A DNA stretch of 64,000 bases from contig BQMF02000760.1 in the NCBI GenBank assembly GCA_027922465.2, forward strand, positions 1 to 64,000. Direction: 5' to 3'. How positions within the stretch are numbered: position 1 is the first letter of the stretch; each line of letters starts with the position of its first letter. The position numbers were made by a program, and so were the translations under genes. Shown here piece after piece: positions 28,809 through 39,087 of the stretch. Under the pieces are notes generated by a model that searched no databases, was not told the DNA's origin, and saw only the letters and a program-made list of their open reading frames with translations. Source of the stretch: Turritopsis dohrnii. Taxonomy: Eukaryota; Cnidaria; Hydrozoa; Anthoathecata; Oceaniidae.

Positions 28809-31264
28809 ATGGAAAGAAAAGAGATAACAGAACTTCTTGATACTTTACAAAATGGAATTCAAACAATGAGAGAAAAAGTTGCTGGTTTGAAAAATGAAGC
28901 AATAGAAGTAACTGACGATTCCACAGATGAATCTTCTAATGTTTAGAATGATGTTACTTCAAATATGAGGTTTGTACGTTTTGCTGCATGTTATTCACTG
29001 TTTTTATTCCAATTAGTTGTATAATATAACTATTCTTAATCATTAGAAAATTATTCCCTCAACTTAGTGGGAAAACCTCTCATATGTTGAAACGACGATC
29101 GACAAATAATGTTGGAAAGTCTAAAAAGAAGTATTTTGATCCAGCCATATTTATTAAAGACACATGGACCCGTGAGTTCTCATGTCTACCGTCACCAAAT
29201 TATACAAGTACACCATCCTCAGACATGCAGGAGACTCTAAAATTAGCAGGATTGGGGGAAAAAAAGTTGGTATTCAACAAAAATGATGATCACAAGAAAT
29301 TATGTGAAAAAATCGAAGCTGCTTATCCAAGGTTAAAAGATTCTGGCGGATTCACATTACTGAGAGCCATAAATGGTGGCTTCAATCGAACATTGTCCAA
29401 GTTATCTGTACAGTGGTGTGATGTGAGAAACATTAAAAGAAAGAGTGTTAGTGGCTCCGGTATCATCTACATTCGACCACATCAAGCCACTATAAGCTTA
29501 AGACCAGAAACTGAAGAAGAGGTTAATTTTACACTGATCACTGTGTAAATGTATACAGGCAATTCTGGTTATTTATTTTGTTCTGTTAATTTTTAGAAGT
29601 CATGTTCTTCAAATGTGTCAAAAGATGTAGACGGACCACTTATAGAATGTGTTATTTGCAATGCAAAAGTTAGAAGTTCCCACTTTGAAAGGCATAGAAC
29701 CATCTGGTAAATAGTTAAACATCCTTTGTACAAACTTTCTTTCATTTCTTTATTATATTACTTTTACTTGTTTGTCGTCAGTAGTATTGCAGATGCGGAA
29801 AGCTCTCCAAGAGAAGATGTTTCCGATTTGGAATGTGTTCCAAGTGCATCCAATTCGATCTTTGAAACAAAGGATTCAAAAGTAGAGAAACTTCAAGAGA
29901 TATTTCCAAACAAGACAAAGACTCAATTACAGAGTTCTTTGATCACTAATTTCTGGAATATATCTGATAGTGTAGATGATTTAGTTTTGTTGCCAACATC
30001 CCAAAAAGAGGTCAACCAGAGCAAGAATAATTCAGAACATGTTAAATTCTCTTCTTTTGCGCAGTTTTTGTTACATCAGGGAAAGAAAATCAGTGGAGAA
30101 ACATTTACTGTCAAAGTAATGGCGGATGATGTTCTAACTGATATATTATCATACTATAAATCAACAAATTTCAATCCGAACAATGCTGTTAAAATCCGAT
30201 ATATGAACCAACCAGCGGCTGACACTGGGGGTGTTTTCCGCCAATGTTTTACTGATGCCTTCAGTTTGTTTGTTTCTCGATGGTTTATTGGCAGTGGCAA
30301 AGTGAAATTACCTTTGTACAGATCTGATATACCCATATCCAAAGTATTCCTGTATTTGGGTAAAATGCTTGCACATTCCATCTCGCAGGATGGGCCAGGG
30401 ATGAATATCTTCCCAAGGTCGGTTTATGAATATTTGGTTTCTGGTTCGTTTGAAGAATCATTACCTTATCTCTCGAGTGAAGATATGGTGGACGCCAGGA
30501 AAGCTCATTATGCTATGCGGGTATGTTCTTGTATTCACGACTCAAAAATTCCTTAGAGGTTGTTAATGATTATTTATTTGATTGTTAAGTCGTCTTTTAT
30601 TATTTTGCAACAGCTTTCAAAGTTAATACCTGGCGAAGAGAAAGAAATAGGATCGGAACCAGACTTCCTGGATGCCCTTTCAAGTTGTGGCGAAAAAGGT
30701 TTGCTAACGGTATGTAAGATATTTTTTGAGAACTTTTTAGACCTTCCACATCCTTTTGCGTTCGTTCAAGGATGCATTTGTTCCTCATAGGAAGAAACCA
30801 AGCATCGAATTCTACAAAATCTGATTATAGAAGATGTGTTTGGGAAGAGAACAACCATATACAATCAGATACGTGAAGGTCTTTCGACCCTTGGCTTCCT
30901 TGAAATCTTGAAAGAAAATAAAGAAATGTTCCTTCCTTATTTCGTTAGTGATCAATCTCCGAACATATCGATGGAGCTTTTTGATTTGGACAATCCTGAG
31001 GCATTGCCTATGAAATTTTTTCGAGATTTTGTGCTTCAGTCCACACAAGAAGAGTTGTTGCGTCTTTGTGTTTTTGCTACTGGGTGTTGTATGGTGCCAC
31101 ATGAAAAAATTAAGGTACTTGTAGATAATGATGCAGAAGCAATTTTCGCTTCCACGTGTGAAAGAAGCGTAACATTCCCTGCTGTGTTCCCGACATACGA
31201 TGTTTTTGTTGAAGCATTGAATGCTGTTACTGCGCAGAATCTTATTACGTTTAATACTGTCTAA
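28809..31264 (+). CDS. HECT-domain ubiquitin-ligase-like gene of the IS3EU-like transposon
   Basis: A multi-exon gene. An N-terminal exon (28809-28966) contains an in-frame TAG at 28944-28946, so its membership or function is doubtful. Next exons are 29047-29545 (IYIRPHQATISL region), 29597-29706 (zinc finger CVICNAKVRSSHFERH), about 29782-30520 (CUE-like helix region, then HECT N-lobe: RYMNQPAADTGGVFRQCF), 30614-30709 and 30791-31264. The last ends with the HECT C-lobe, including IFASTCERSVTFP, whose Cys is the catalytic residue. Introns are short GT-AG. HECT ligases pass ubiquitin to substrates through this Cys. Similar HECT proteins accompany integrase-core transposons in other animals. 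The distal exons look intact. Confidence 0.82.
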
Positions 31265-32118
31265 TAAACGTGTATATTCCTTTGGTTATCTTTTGCCTTA
31301 TTTCTGCATTTCTTTTCTCATAAAGTTTTGATAAAGTTTCCTTTGAAAAGATGCTATTGGTGTTTTTGTTTTACTTACATTTCATATTTTGTTGTCCTGG
31401 TACCAATAGGTGAGTCTTCTGTTTTCGTTACAGCAATCTTTTTGTATGGGTATTTTATGCCACATTTTGTTCAAGAACGGACCATCATTCTGTTTTTTCT
31501 GATCTTATGACAGCATTTGTTTGAGATTGCGACTGCTTTACTTAAACTACTGGCGATATATTTCGATATATAGCAATCGTTGAACGCTCATGAGTTGTCT
31601 GTTAAATCTTCTTTGGTTAACGAATTGAGAAATCATTTCACGGTCCTTCATAGTTTCTGTTTCTTGATATGTACACCTTTTCTGGTGGATCCATTCACCA
31701 AATTTCGCATCGTCTTCAGCATTTAAGTTGCTTTTCGCTAAAAGAAAAAATGTTTTCACTGTAGGATATGCTTCGTTTTAAAGAAATATATGTATAATAC
31801 TGCATAATAACGTTCTCTACTATTTTCCGGTCTTACAGTTCTACAAAGAAAATGTTGTTACCGTAATTATCCTAATTTAGCGCTGCTCAAAAAATATTTA
31901 CTTTTGGAGATTTATGCTATTAGGTATTACTTGTTTTACGTGGCTAGCCACACACTCAGTTGCCATCATTGCATCTGCTTTCCAGGAGGGGCCACGGCTT
32001 AGGTTGAGTATATCACATAATCCATATTTGATACATAATATCCATAATACAAGAAAGAATGACACTTGTAAAAGTTCCAAACAAATAACTTTTCCGGAGT
32101 TGAATTCCATTTCCAGCT
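31265..32118. other. IS3EU-like 3' region, no gene recognised
   Basis: No supported gene. A 70-codon minus-strand frame at 31547-31759 has no features I recognise. Confidence 0.5.
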
Positions 32119-32468
32119 CGGCCAAATTTGATAACCAACCGAGTGCGGCCGAATTCGATTTCCAACCGAGTGCGGCCAAATTCGATTTCCAACCGAGTGC
32201 GGTCGAATTCGATTTCCAGCCCAGTGCCCGGTCGAATTCGATTCCCAGCCCAGTCTATTCCAAGAGTTCATTATAAAAATTGTGGACCAGATCCGAGATT
32301 TTAGTGACCAGAACGAAAGAGAGGTTATCTGATGCGAGGCTCTGTCGGAAAAGTCTAATCGCGACCGACCTCGTAATTAAGCGAAGTTTCCGACGGACGA
32401 TTTCGAAATTAGGCGAACGTTTACGGATGACGGAAAATCGCGAATTCTGACCCCGATGCCGCCTCATA
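32119..32468 (-). repeat. Right TIR of the IS3EU-like element
   Basis: About 350 bp. It is uninterrupted, so it preserves the empty sites of both the ISL2EU and DIRS insertions found in the left TIR. Positions 32119-32255 are about five copies of a 27-bp unit; the count differs from the left arm. Confidence 0.9.
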
Positions 32469-34687
32469 TCAACTTGACCATTGCATCTTGGGTTATAACG
32501 ACTAGTTTTTGATGTAGCGATTGATTTGCTGAGTAAGTAGGATTGTGTTTCTTCCGAAAGAAAGTCTGTACCTCGGTCGTTGTGAACCATTTCGGGCATG
32601 CCAAACATTGAAAAGAGATTATTGAAACACTGATTGATTGTTGAGCTTTTAGTGTCTCGGCAAGGGTATGCAAACGGAAAGCGTGAATATTCGTCAATGA
32701 TTGTAAGGAGGAAACGATTTCCCTTTTTTGAAGGTGGTAGGGGCCCTTTGAAATCAATATTTAGTTTCTGTAAAGGGGCTGTAGCATTAATCAACGTACC
32801 TTGGGAGTTCAAGAATTTCGGTTTATGGAACAAGCAAGATTTACAACTGTTAGTTACGGTTTTAACTTGTTCCTGAGTGAACGGTAAATTTCTTTGACGT
32901 ACAAAGTGTGACAGTCTTGTAACGCCGGGATGACAAAGCTGATCGTGAAGATTGTGTAATTCTTGCAATGGGTGACGAATGGCAGCGATTCTGGAAAATG
33001 TGTCTGCGGCGGCGTTTTCACTTCCTGGTCGATAGGAGATGTCATACTTGTACTGGGACAGTTCCAGACGCCATCTGGCGATTTTCGCGTTTTTTATCTT
33101 AGATCTACGTCTGTTATCGAACATAAAATTGATGCTTCTTTGATCTGTGACAAGGTTGAATTTACGACCAATCAAGAAGTGTCTCCAATGTCGGATAGAC
33201 TCAACGATGGCAGCTGCTTCTTTTTCGACTGAATGATGTTTTATTTCGTTATGGTTGAGTGTTCGTGAAAAGAACGCAACTGGACGACCCTTTTGATTCA
33301 ATGTAGCAGCAATACAAAAGTCACTAGCATCTGTTTCTACGACAAACAGTGCTTCCGGGTCGATGGGTTTGAGGGTAGCCGTTTCAAGATCTTCTTTGAG
33401 TATATTGAATGCGTCGAGTACTGGCTGAGGTACTGGAAAGGTTGTGTTTTTATTGAGTGGGCGGATTTTCTCCGAGAACTTATCGATAAATTTGCTGTAG
33501 TAGGAAAACATTCCAATGACTCTTTTCTGCGATTTAAGATTTGTTGGAGGTGGCATATCGATCAACGGTTGTAGTCGATGTTGGTCTGGTGATATTAAAT
33601 TTTTACTGACGGTGTATCCTAGTAGAGTGATAGATGTTGTAGATAATACTGTTTTATCATGATTCAGTGTTAGATTGTACTTTTCTAACGTAGCAAGAAA
33701 GTTTTTAACATTCTGGTCATGTTCCTCCTTTGATTGACCGGCGATAGTGATATTATCGACAAAAATGAAGGTATCTTTGAGGTTTTCAGTCTGTACTACC
33801 TTATCCATAGTTCGCTGAAAAGCACTAACTCCATTGGTGACACCAAAAGGTATACGTGTAAATCCCCATAGTTGTCCATCTGCTTCGAATGCCGTGTACT
33901 TTCGATCGCCTTCTTGGATGGGTACTTGATGATAGGCAGATTTGAGGTCGAATGTGGAGTAGTACTGATACTGAGATAGTTCTTGTATCATATCAACTGA
34001 ATTGGGCATTGGGTAGGCATCCAATTCAGTAAATAAGTTTATGGTTTCACTGTAGTCGACAACCATTCTACGTTTGTGATTGTTGGTTTCCTTAGTGACG
34101 AATGCTTGTGCTCTCCAAGGAGATATCGATGGTTGAATGATCCCTTGTTTCTGTAAACGGATAATTTCATTTTTGATAAATTGACGATCTGGTGGAGACT
34201 GACGGCGTGATTTGGTAGTAATTGGTTTGACTTTAGAGGAGAGGTGCGTGAATAAAGGAGGGGCTGGTATACCGGTAGTACCAAACGAGCGTTGTGAGTT
34301 GAGACTTTCGGTTTGATTTGGATTATCGACTGCTCCAAGGATGAGGTCTTCTTGTGATCCGTTGAAGTTAAAGATGACTCTTCGATGCTTCTTTAGGGTA
34401 TCTTTCCCAATGATGATGTCTGTACATAAATCTTTGATTACTTCTGCTACAACTCCTCTGTGTTCGCGACCGTTTACTTCAATGTTTATAACGACTTCCC
34501 CTACTATTTTTGCGACTAAGTTGCTATCAGCAAGTGGTATTGTTCTGTTTTTAGGGATAATGTACAAGTTCAATTTGTTTGCGACAGATTTCTTAATAAA
34601 TGTTGATGAACTTCCTAAATCAACCATTGCTTTTATAGTGGAAGCTCCATCGATTCGACAGTTTGTGTAAGAAATATCTCGGCCTAG
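32469..34687 (-). CDS. Gypsy pol: protease, RT, RNase H, integrase up to the insertion
   Basis: The frame continues from gag across one UGA. Order: aspartic protease region (AMVDLGSSSTFI, with Leu where DTG/DSG is usual), RT (TFDLKSAYHQVPI motif A; FIFVDNITIAG, a YxDD variant with Asn as second residue), RNase H (FVVETDASDFCIAA), HHCC zinc finger (LHDQLCHPGVT, SCKSC) and integrase core Asp residues (LNIDFKGPL, VHNDRGTDFL). The third acid, Glu after GQV, is exactly where the 22.8-kb transposon entered. The rest lies at 9016-9625. No other lesion is seen. Confidence 0.9.
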
Positions 34688-34690
34688 TCA
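34682..34690 (-). promoter_or_regulatory. UGA-CUA stop-codon readthrough context between gag and pol
   Basis: gag ends at TGA (34690-34688) followed directly by CTA GGC, and pol continues in the same frame. UGA followed by CUA is the best-known readthrough-promoting context in eukaryotic viruses and some cellular genes. No other link (frameshift or separate start) is needed to make Gag-Pol. Confidence 0.7.
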
Positions 34691-35551
34691 TGCGAGGTAA
34701 GAAGAATCAGGAAATCCAGCTGCTCCAAGAGTGTTTGTTGGGCTAGAGTGACAAACTTTTGCCCAATGTCCTTTCTTTTTACAGTTTCGACATTCAGACT
34801 CTTTAGCAGGGCAGTTAGATCTGGCATGTCTGGCATTTCCACAAAAATAACACAATTCCTTTGTTTGTGGAGACCTTTGCCCGTTACTGTTGGACTTCTC
34901 GGAGTTTGGCTTGTTTCGGTGTATGGCTGCCAATGAGGGATCCTCGCGTTCTGATGTAGCTGCAATCGTGCTATTCTCGTAAGATGCGGACTGATTTTGG
35001 GCCTGTTCTAACGCACGAGCTTGGGCGAATGCATCATCTAACGAAAGCTCCCCAATGTTTTCGAGAAGGCGTTGGCGAATATGGGCTGATGCTATGCCAT
35101 TAATGAAAGCATCCATAACATATTGCTGTCTGTATTGTTCTGCTGTAACTTGCTGGAAATTACAGTTTTTGGATAAACGTTGAAGCTCTTGTTTGAAGGC
35201 ATCTATCGATTGGGAGGGCTCTTGTTTGCAAGTGATTAGTTTATGTCGATTGTATACAACACTTGTCGGTTTGATATAAGCGGAATCGAGTAGCTGAATA
35301 GCGGTATTGTAATCTGGTGCCTCACTCACAATGTCAAAGATATCAGCTGAAATGTTATTAAATAATGCGAAGAGTTTCTTACGTTCAACGTCAGCTTGAT
35401 GGGCAGCTGCATTTGGAGCATCTGCAGGTATGTCAGGAATAGAAGCGTCGAGATAGTTGGCAAATGTCATCTTCCAATGTTTGTAGAGTTTTTCAGCATT
35501 CGGATCGTTTGAGTCAGTTTCAAAGACTTTTGGTCGTAACAATTTATCCAT
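34688..35551 (-). CDS. Gypsy gag
   Basis: Start taken at the ATG at 35551 (MDKLLRPKVF); a longer frame upstream has only a TTG. About 288 residues: a capsid-like helical region with WKMTFANYLD and RQRLLENIGELSLDDA motifs (about 20-190), a polar linker, and two zinc knuckles, CYFCGNARHARSNC and CRNCKKKGHWAKVC. It forms the particle and packages RNA. It ends in UGA with pol following in frame, so most product would be Gag alone with Gag-Pol by readthrough. Intact. Confidence 0.9.
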   Translation of the reverse strand: MDKLLRPKVFETDSNDPNAEKLYKHWKMTFANYLDASIPDIPADAPNAAAHQADVERKKLFALFNNISADIFDIVSEAPDYNTAIQLLDSAYIKPTSVVYNRHKLITCKQEPSQSIDAFKQELQRLSKNCNFQQVTAEQYRQQYVMDAFINGIASAHIRQRLLENIGELSLDDAFAQARALEQAQNQSASYENSTIAATSEREDPSLAAIHRNKPNSEKSNSNGQRSPQTKELCYFCGNARHARSNCPAKESECRNCKKKGHWAKVCHSSPTNTLGAAGFPDSSYLA

Positions 35552-35588
35552 GATGATGACCAGATGATGATGAGTTGGCAAACAAAAT

Positions 35589-35680
35589 TGTTGTAGAATT
35601 AAAGAATAGCAGAATTATTATATTAGTTAGGATAAGGTTTTTGTTTGCCTAAAAGATATAATAAGAACAAATATATAACA
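35589..35680 (-). repeat. Gypsy 5' LTR (92 bp)
   Basis: Identical to 8790-8881; the duplicated target gttat follows at 35681-35685. Confidence 0.92.
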
Positions 35681-35685
35681 GTTAT

Positions 35686-36137
35686 CAACCACAAAAACGA
35701 AACATACCAATGTTTTTTGTTTGTTCGTTTGTTTTTTACACGTTCTTTCAAAAGTTTTAAAATAAAATAAAATAAAACGATTTATTTCCATCATTTAACG
35801 TTTCCATCTATTGAATCATTAAAGCTAGCAGAAAACATCTTCAAAATCCCATCTGCACTGACACTGACTGAAAAGATGGCGTACCACTTTACTAAAGACT
35901 AGCCTCTAATCTTATCTACCTTAGCTAGGCCAGAGTTCAATACTGAACTGTGGCTATAAAAGTGAACGAAAAGAAGGAGAAGGAGGAGTAGGAGAAGGAA
36001 ATTTCGGTTTTAACATATATTTCGCCCTACGGGGAAATATATAGTAAACCTATCATAAAAACATATTTAGCTACATATACGCACAAACAAAAGCAAACTA
36101 AAAGAACGAACGCAAACTTGAAGCAAACATATGAGTA
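35686..36137. other. AT-rich spacer with a small hairpin
   Basis: No gene. A hairpin lies at about 36014-36042 (catatatttcgCC...GGggaaatatat). Part of this block is a diverged copy of 36690-36870 on the other side of the SINE. Confidence 0.5.
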
Positions 36138-36432
36138 GGAGTAAGTAAGTAAGTAAGTAACGGGAGTTTTTAGTCCTTGGGACTCCATCCGTAATGGTTG
36201 GTTCTTCCGCCCGCCGACTTGCAACTATTAGTTGACTTACCACCAGGGATACGTATAGCATTGCTCTAACTTGCCCGTAGGCCAGTGTGCAGTCAGTCAA
36301 TGGCTCCTAATGGGCTGACACGCTGCTTTTAAAGCGCATCGGAGTGGTGTATTGAGATACGACATAACTGGACTCGAACACGGGTCGCAGCGGTCGCACT
36401 CAAAGGTACTAACCACTACACCATCGCTGCAC
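36138..36432 (-). repeat. tRNA-derived SINE with CTTA tail
   Basis: On the minus strand the head reads GATGGTGTAGTGGTTAGTA (perfect A box TGGTGTAGTGG) and GTGTTCGAGTCC (perfect B box). It ends about 295 bases later in CTTACTTACTTACTTACTT. This is a complete Pol III SINE. The tail suggests mobilisation by a LINE that recognises short tandem 3' ends, as for CR1/L2 or RTE types. Confidence 0.85.
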
Positions 36433-37421
36433 AACAGGAACAGGAACTGGGAATATTTATTAAAAGATCATGAGTTTAGCTTCAGCCTACCAAACAGTCA
36501 AAAAAGAAAAGATATGTTATGAAGAAGAATAAAAACGCCATGTAAATGATATGCGGAATTATACCTGCTAATGTTGCTTCTTTATCCACTAAGATTCGAT
36601 ACCATTCGTTATTTTAATAGTCTGTTCTTTACCAAAACACTCAAGCATTTAGACTTGTTAAATTCTTTCGTAATTATTTTAAACTATATATATAAAAAAA
36701 GAAGATTTCCATGAGCAATGAAAACCATTATCATAATAAACAAAATGCTACACATACACACAAACAAAAAAGGAAAGCAAAATAAAACAAAACACAAACT
36801 TGATTTCTTATCCAAATCGGAAAGCAATCATAGAAAAAGTTATTAAATTATCATGAGTATAGTTCCAGCCTACCAAACAGTCAAAAAATGAATTATGGAA
36901 AAAGACGAAAACAGTCTCAAAACTTTGATTTTTGATTCAGTTCTTTCGTGAATTTACTTACACTTGTTAATTCAATCTTTACGATACGATCTTTCTCCGA
37001 AAACGACTAAAACAATAAAATTAAAGATCTTCGTTTAAAAAATAACTATCTTCGTGTTCATGAACTTTTTTGTTTTTGTTTTTACTGCTAAAAAATGATC
37101 ATTAACCAATTTCGAACGAAGAACATTGCATTGCTTGCGCTTCTCCATTGACGTTTTTCGGCAGATTTTCAGTGCGAAACCAAAAATAACAAAACGGAGG
37201 AGCATATACTAATCGTGGATGTGCACACAGTACACTCAGTTACTCACTTTCTAAAGATGCCGTATTGAATTTTCCATAGAAACATTTCGTCCCCAGTCTT
37301 TTTTCACACTTACCAAGTTAAATGTGTTACACACGATTGCGGATTATTGCCCCCGCAGCGAGCGTAAGCGAGCGAGGAGGCATAGTAGTTTCACGAGATA
37401 GGCGAATGTCAGTTTCCGATT

Positions 37422-37462
<41 letters not shown>

Positions 37463-39087
37463 CCAACTTTCGTGTTGACGTTACACGGTGGAATACAATT
37501 ATTAGCTGACTTTGCTTTTTTTCCGTTTTAAAGCATGGCACTGTAAGTGGGAGAGACAGAATGTTTTTTCGTATCTCTTTCCTAATTTATTATTTTATTA
37601 TACTATGTTATTTAGGAAGATCGTATGCTAAAATTTTTTAGACATTTTTCGTGTTACTTTTGTGTTGTTTTAGTGAAGTGAACGACAAGGATTTTGAAGC
37701 ACAGCTTGAAATCTGAAATTTTGCCAACCATACATTTTATTTTTGTATTATATATATATGTTTTAGCTCTAAATATTTCATTCAATAAACTTTGTTCAAC
37801 GCACTAATTTTTGGCAAAGATTTTAATTGGATTTCTGTGTATGCAAGAAAGCTATGTTACAAATTGTCTTTTTTCGTGTTTTTCTATTTTAACTGTCCAA
37901 CTCGCGCCAAACCTAATCATACTACTGTGTGATCATGATCAGTAAAAGCTTTTTACATTTTCTTGTTGTTTTTTTTTATAAACATTGGCTACTTTTTGTT
38001 TTGAATCAAAGTTTAAAACGCAGATTTCTAATGGATTTTTTGCTTTGATTTTTTTTTTAAAAAAAGTTTGTTTTTTTTTCTTTTGGCTCTTACAGAATTT
38101 TTTTTAACAAATCTTGTTTTGATTATAAAATACGTATCCATGGTTTCAGTTAACACATTTCTTTTGTTTGTAGCAAATACTTTCTGATATTACTTGTTAA
38201 GCCTTTATTACACTTTTTGAAAGGTATATTAGCACCAATAAAAAAAAGTTATCCTAAAGAAAGTTTAACTCAATTACAACGTAAGTAAAAAACAGTGAAG
38301 ATCATCCGTAAAGGAGTTTTCAAATCGGATCTCCCATTTCGAAATGATCATGCTCGCAATTCTTCTTGTTTTTATTGTGTTTAGTTTATACAATGTTAAC
38401 AAAAGTTTAAATGTATATATTTGTTTCTGTGTAAAGACTTGCAAAAACATTCATCTGGATTTTTTTGAGTTCTCGGACAAAAATTTGTTTTTGTTTCCGT
38501 TGTATAGCTTGCAATGTATAGCTTGCTGTGTGTACACATTGGAATGCTTGAGCGCGGGGGCATTTTTTAGCTAAAGCTACATGCTAGTTATAAGTAGACT
38601 AGTATCCCGTGTAAAAACTTTTTACTGTTGCATTTCTCAAAACGACGCATCGCTCACACCCGTGTCGAACATTTATAGAAATAAAAAGTTATCATAATCG
38701 GTGCTGTGCATACCACTTCTAATTTAGGAAGTGAAATATTTAACTTTTTTTAAACGGTTTTTCCTACATATTTGACGTAAGGCTACGCGCAGAGGCGGCA
38801 CTATATTTTAATCTAACGTCATTATTAAAATGTCGTAAGATTTCAGTTCATCGTGAAAAGAGAAAGAGGTGATTACGAAACATAAAATGTAGATTATTTC
38901 TGAATCTTTACACAGGGTACTATGTATAATTAAAAGTAAAATATACATATTTACACTTCAGTATTTTAGCATACTGCTATCAATGTGTGTCCTATTTAAT
39001 CATAATACAATAATGAATAATATAATGTATTAAAAGGTAAAAACGTAAAAATTTTATTTTATTCTATTGAAACAAAAAGTTAAAAAC
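36433..39087. other. AT-rich non-coding stretch
   Basis: No gene supported. It holds a diverged direct repeat (36460-36520 versus 36845-36900, sharing agcctaccaaacagtcaaaa), a CAT microsatellite (37427-37461), and at 37830-37915 one copy of a motif also present in the ISL2EU and Helitron elements. Confidence 0.5.
37427..37461. repeat. (CAT)n microsatellite
   Basis: About 11 CAT units. It creates spurious poly-His and poly-Asp frames on the two strands. Confidence 0.95.

Larger units (their letters stand above)
9626..32468 (+). mobile_element. 22.8-kb IS3EU-like DNA transposon carrying nested passengers
   Basis: The ends are inverted: left TATGAGGCGGCATCGGGG, right its complement ending CCTCATA. 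They are flanked by the 6-bp duplication tcaact (9620-9625 and 32469-32474). The TAT...ATA ends, the 6-bp duplication and an integrase-core transposase with a DD36E layout fit the IS3EU superfamily as I remember it; that name is moderate-confidence. Plus-strand genes are the transposase (21.2-28.7 kb, interrupted twice) and a HECT-domain protein (28.8-31.3 kb). Passengers in order: ISL2EU-like (with mariner), DIRS, an unclassified element, and an iteron-TIR element. Without them the transposon is about 6.5 kb. Confidence 0.85.
8790..35680 (-). mobile_element. Gypsy-type LTR retrotransposon (outer host of the nest)
   Basis: The boundaries are 92-bp direct LTRs (8790-8881 and 35589-35680), each TG...CA, flanked by the 5-bp duplication gttat (8785-8789 and 35681-35685). 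Transcription is on the minus strand: 5' LTR at the right, gag, in-frame UGA, pol, a purine tract, 3' LTR at the left. Removing the 22.8-kb insertion and one 6-bp duplicate leaves about 4.0 kb. The two LTR copies are identical in the bases given and both pol parts are free of stops, so the element was young when it was interrupted. Confidence 0.93.

Noticed and set aside
28809..31264. HECT gene as a host gene
   Set aside because: It lies between the TIRs, directly downstream of the transposase in the same orientation, and similar pairs are known in other animal transposons; a captured host gene remains possible but is less likely.
31547..31759. A 70-codon minus-strand frame downstream of the HECT gene
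   Set aside because: No motif, no splice context and opposite strand to the surrounding genes.
36027..36300. Two overlapping short minus-strand frames
   Set aside because: They are translations of the SINE body and its tail.
37322..37541. Poly-His and poly-Asp frames
   Set aside because: Both arise from the CAT microsatellite at 37427-37461.
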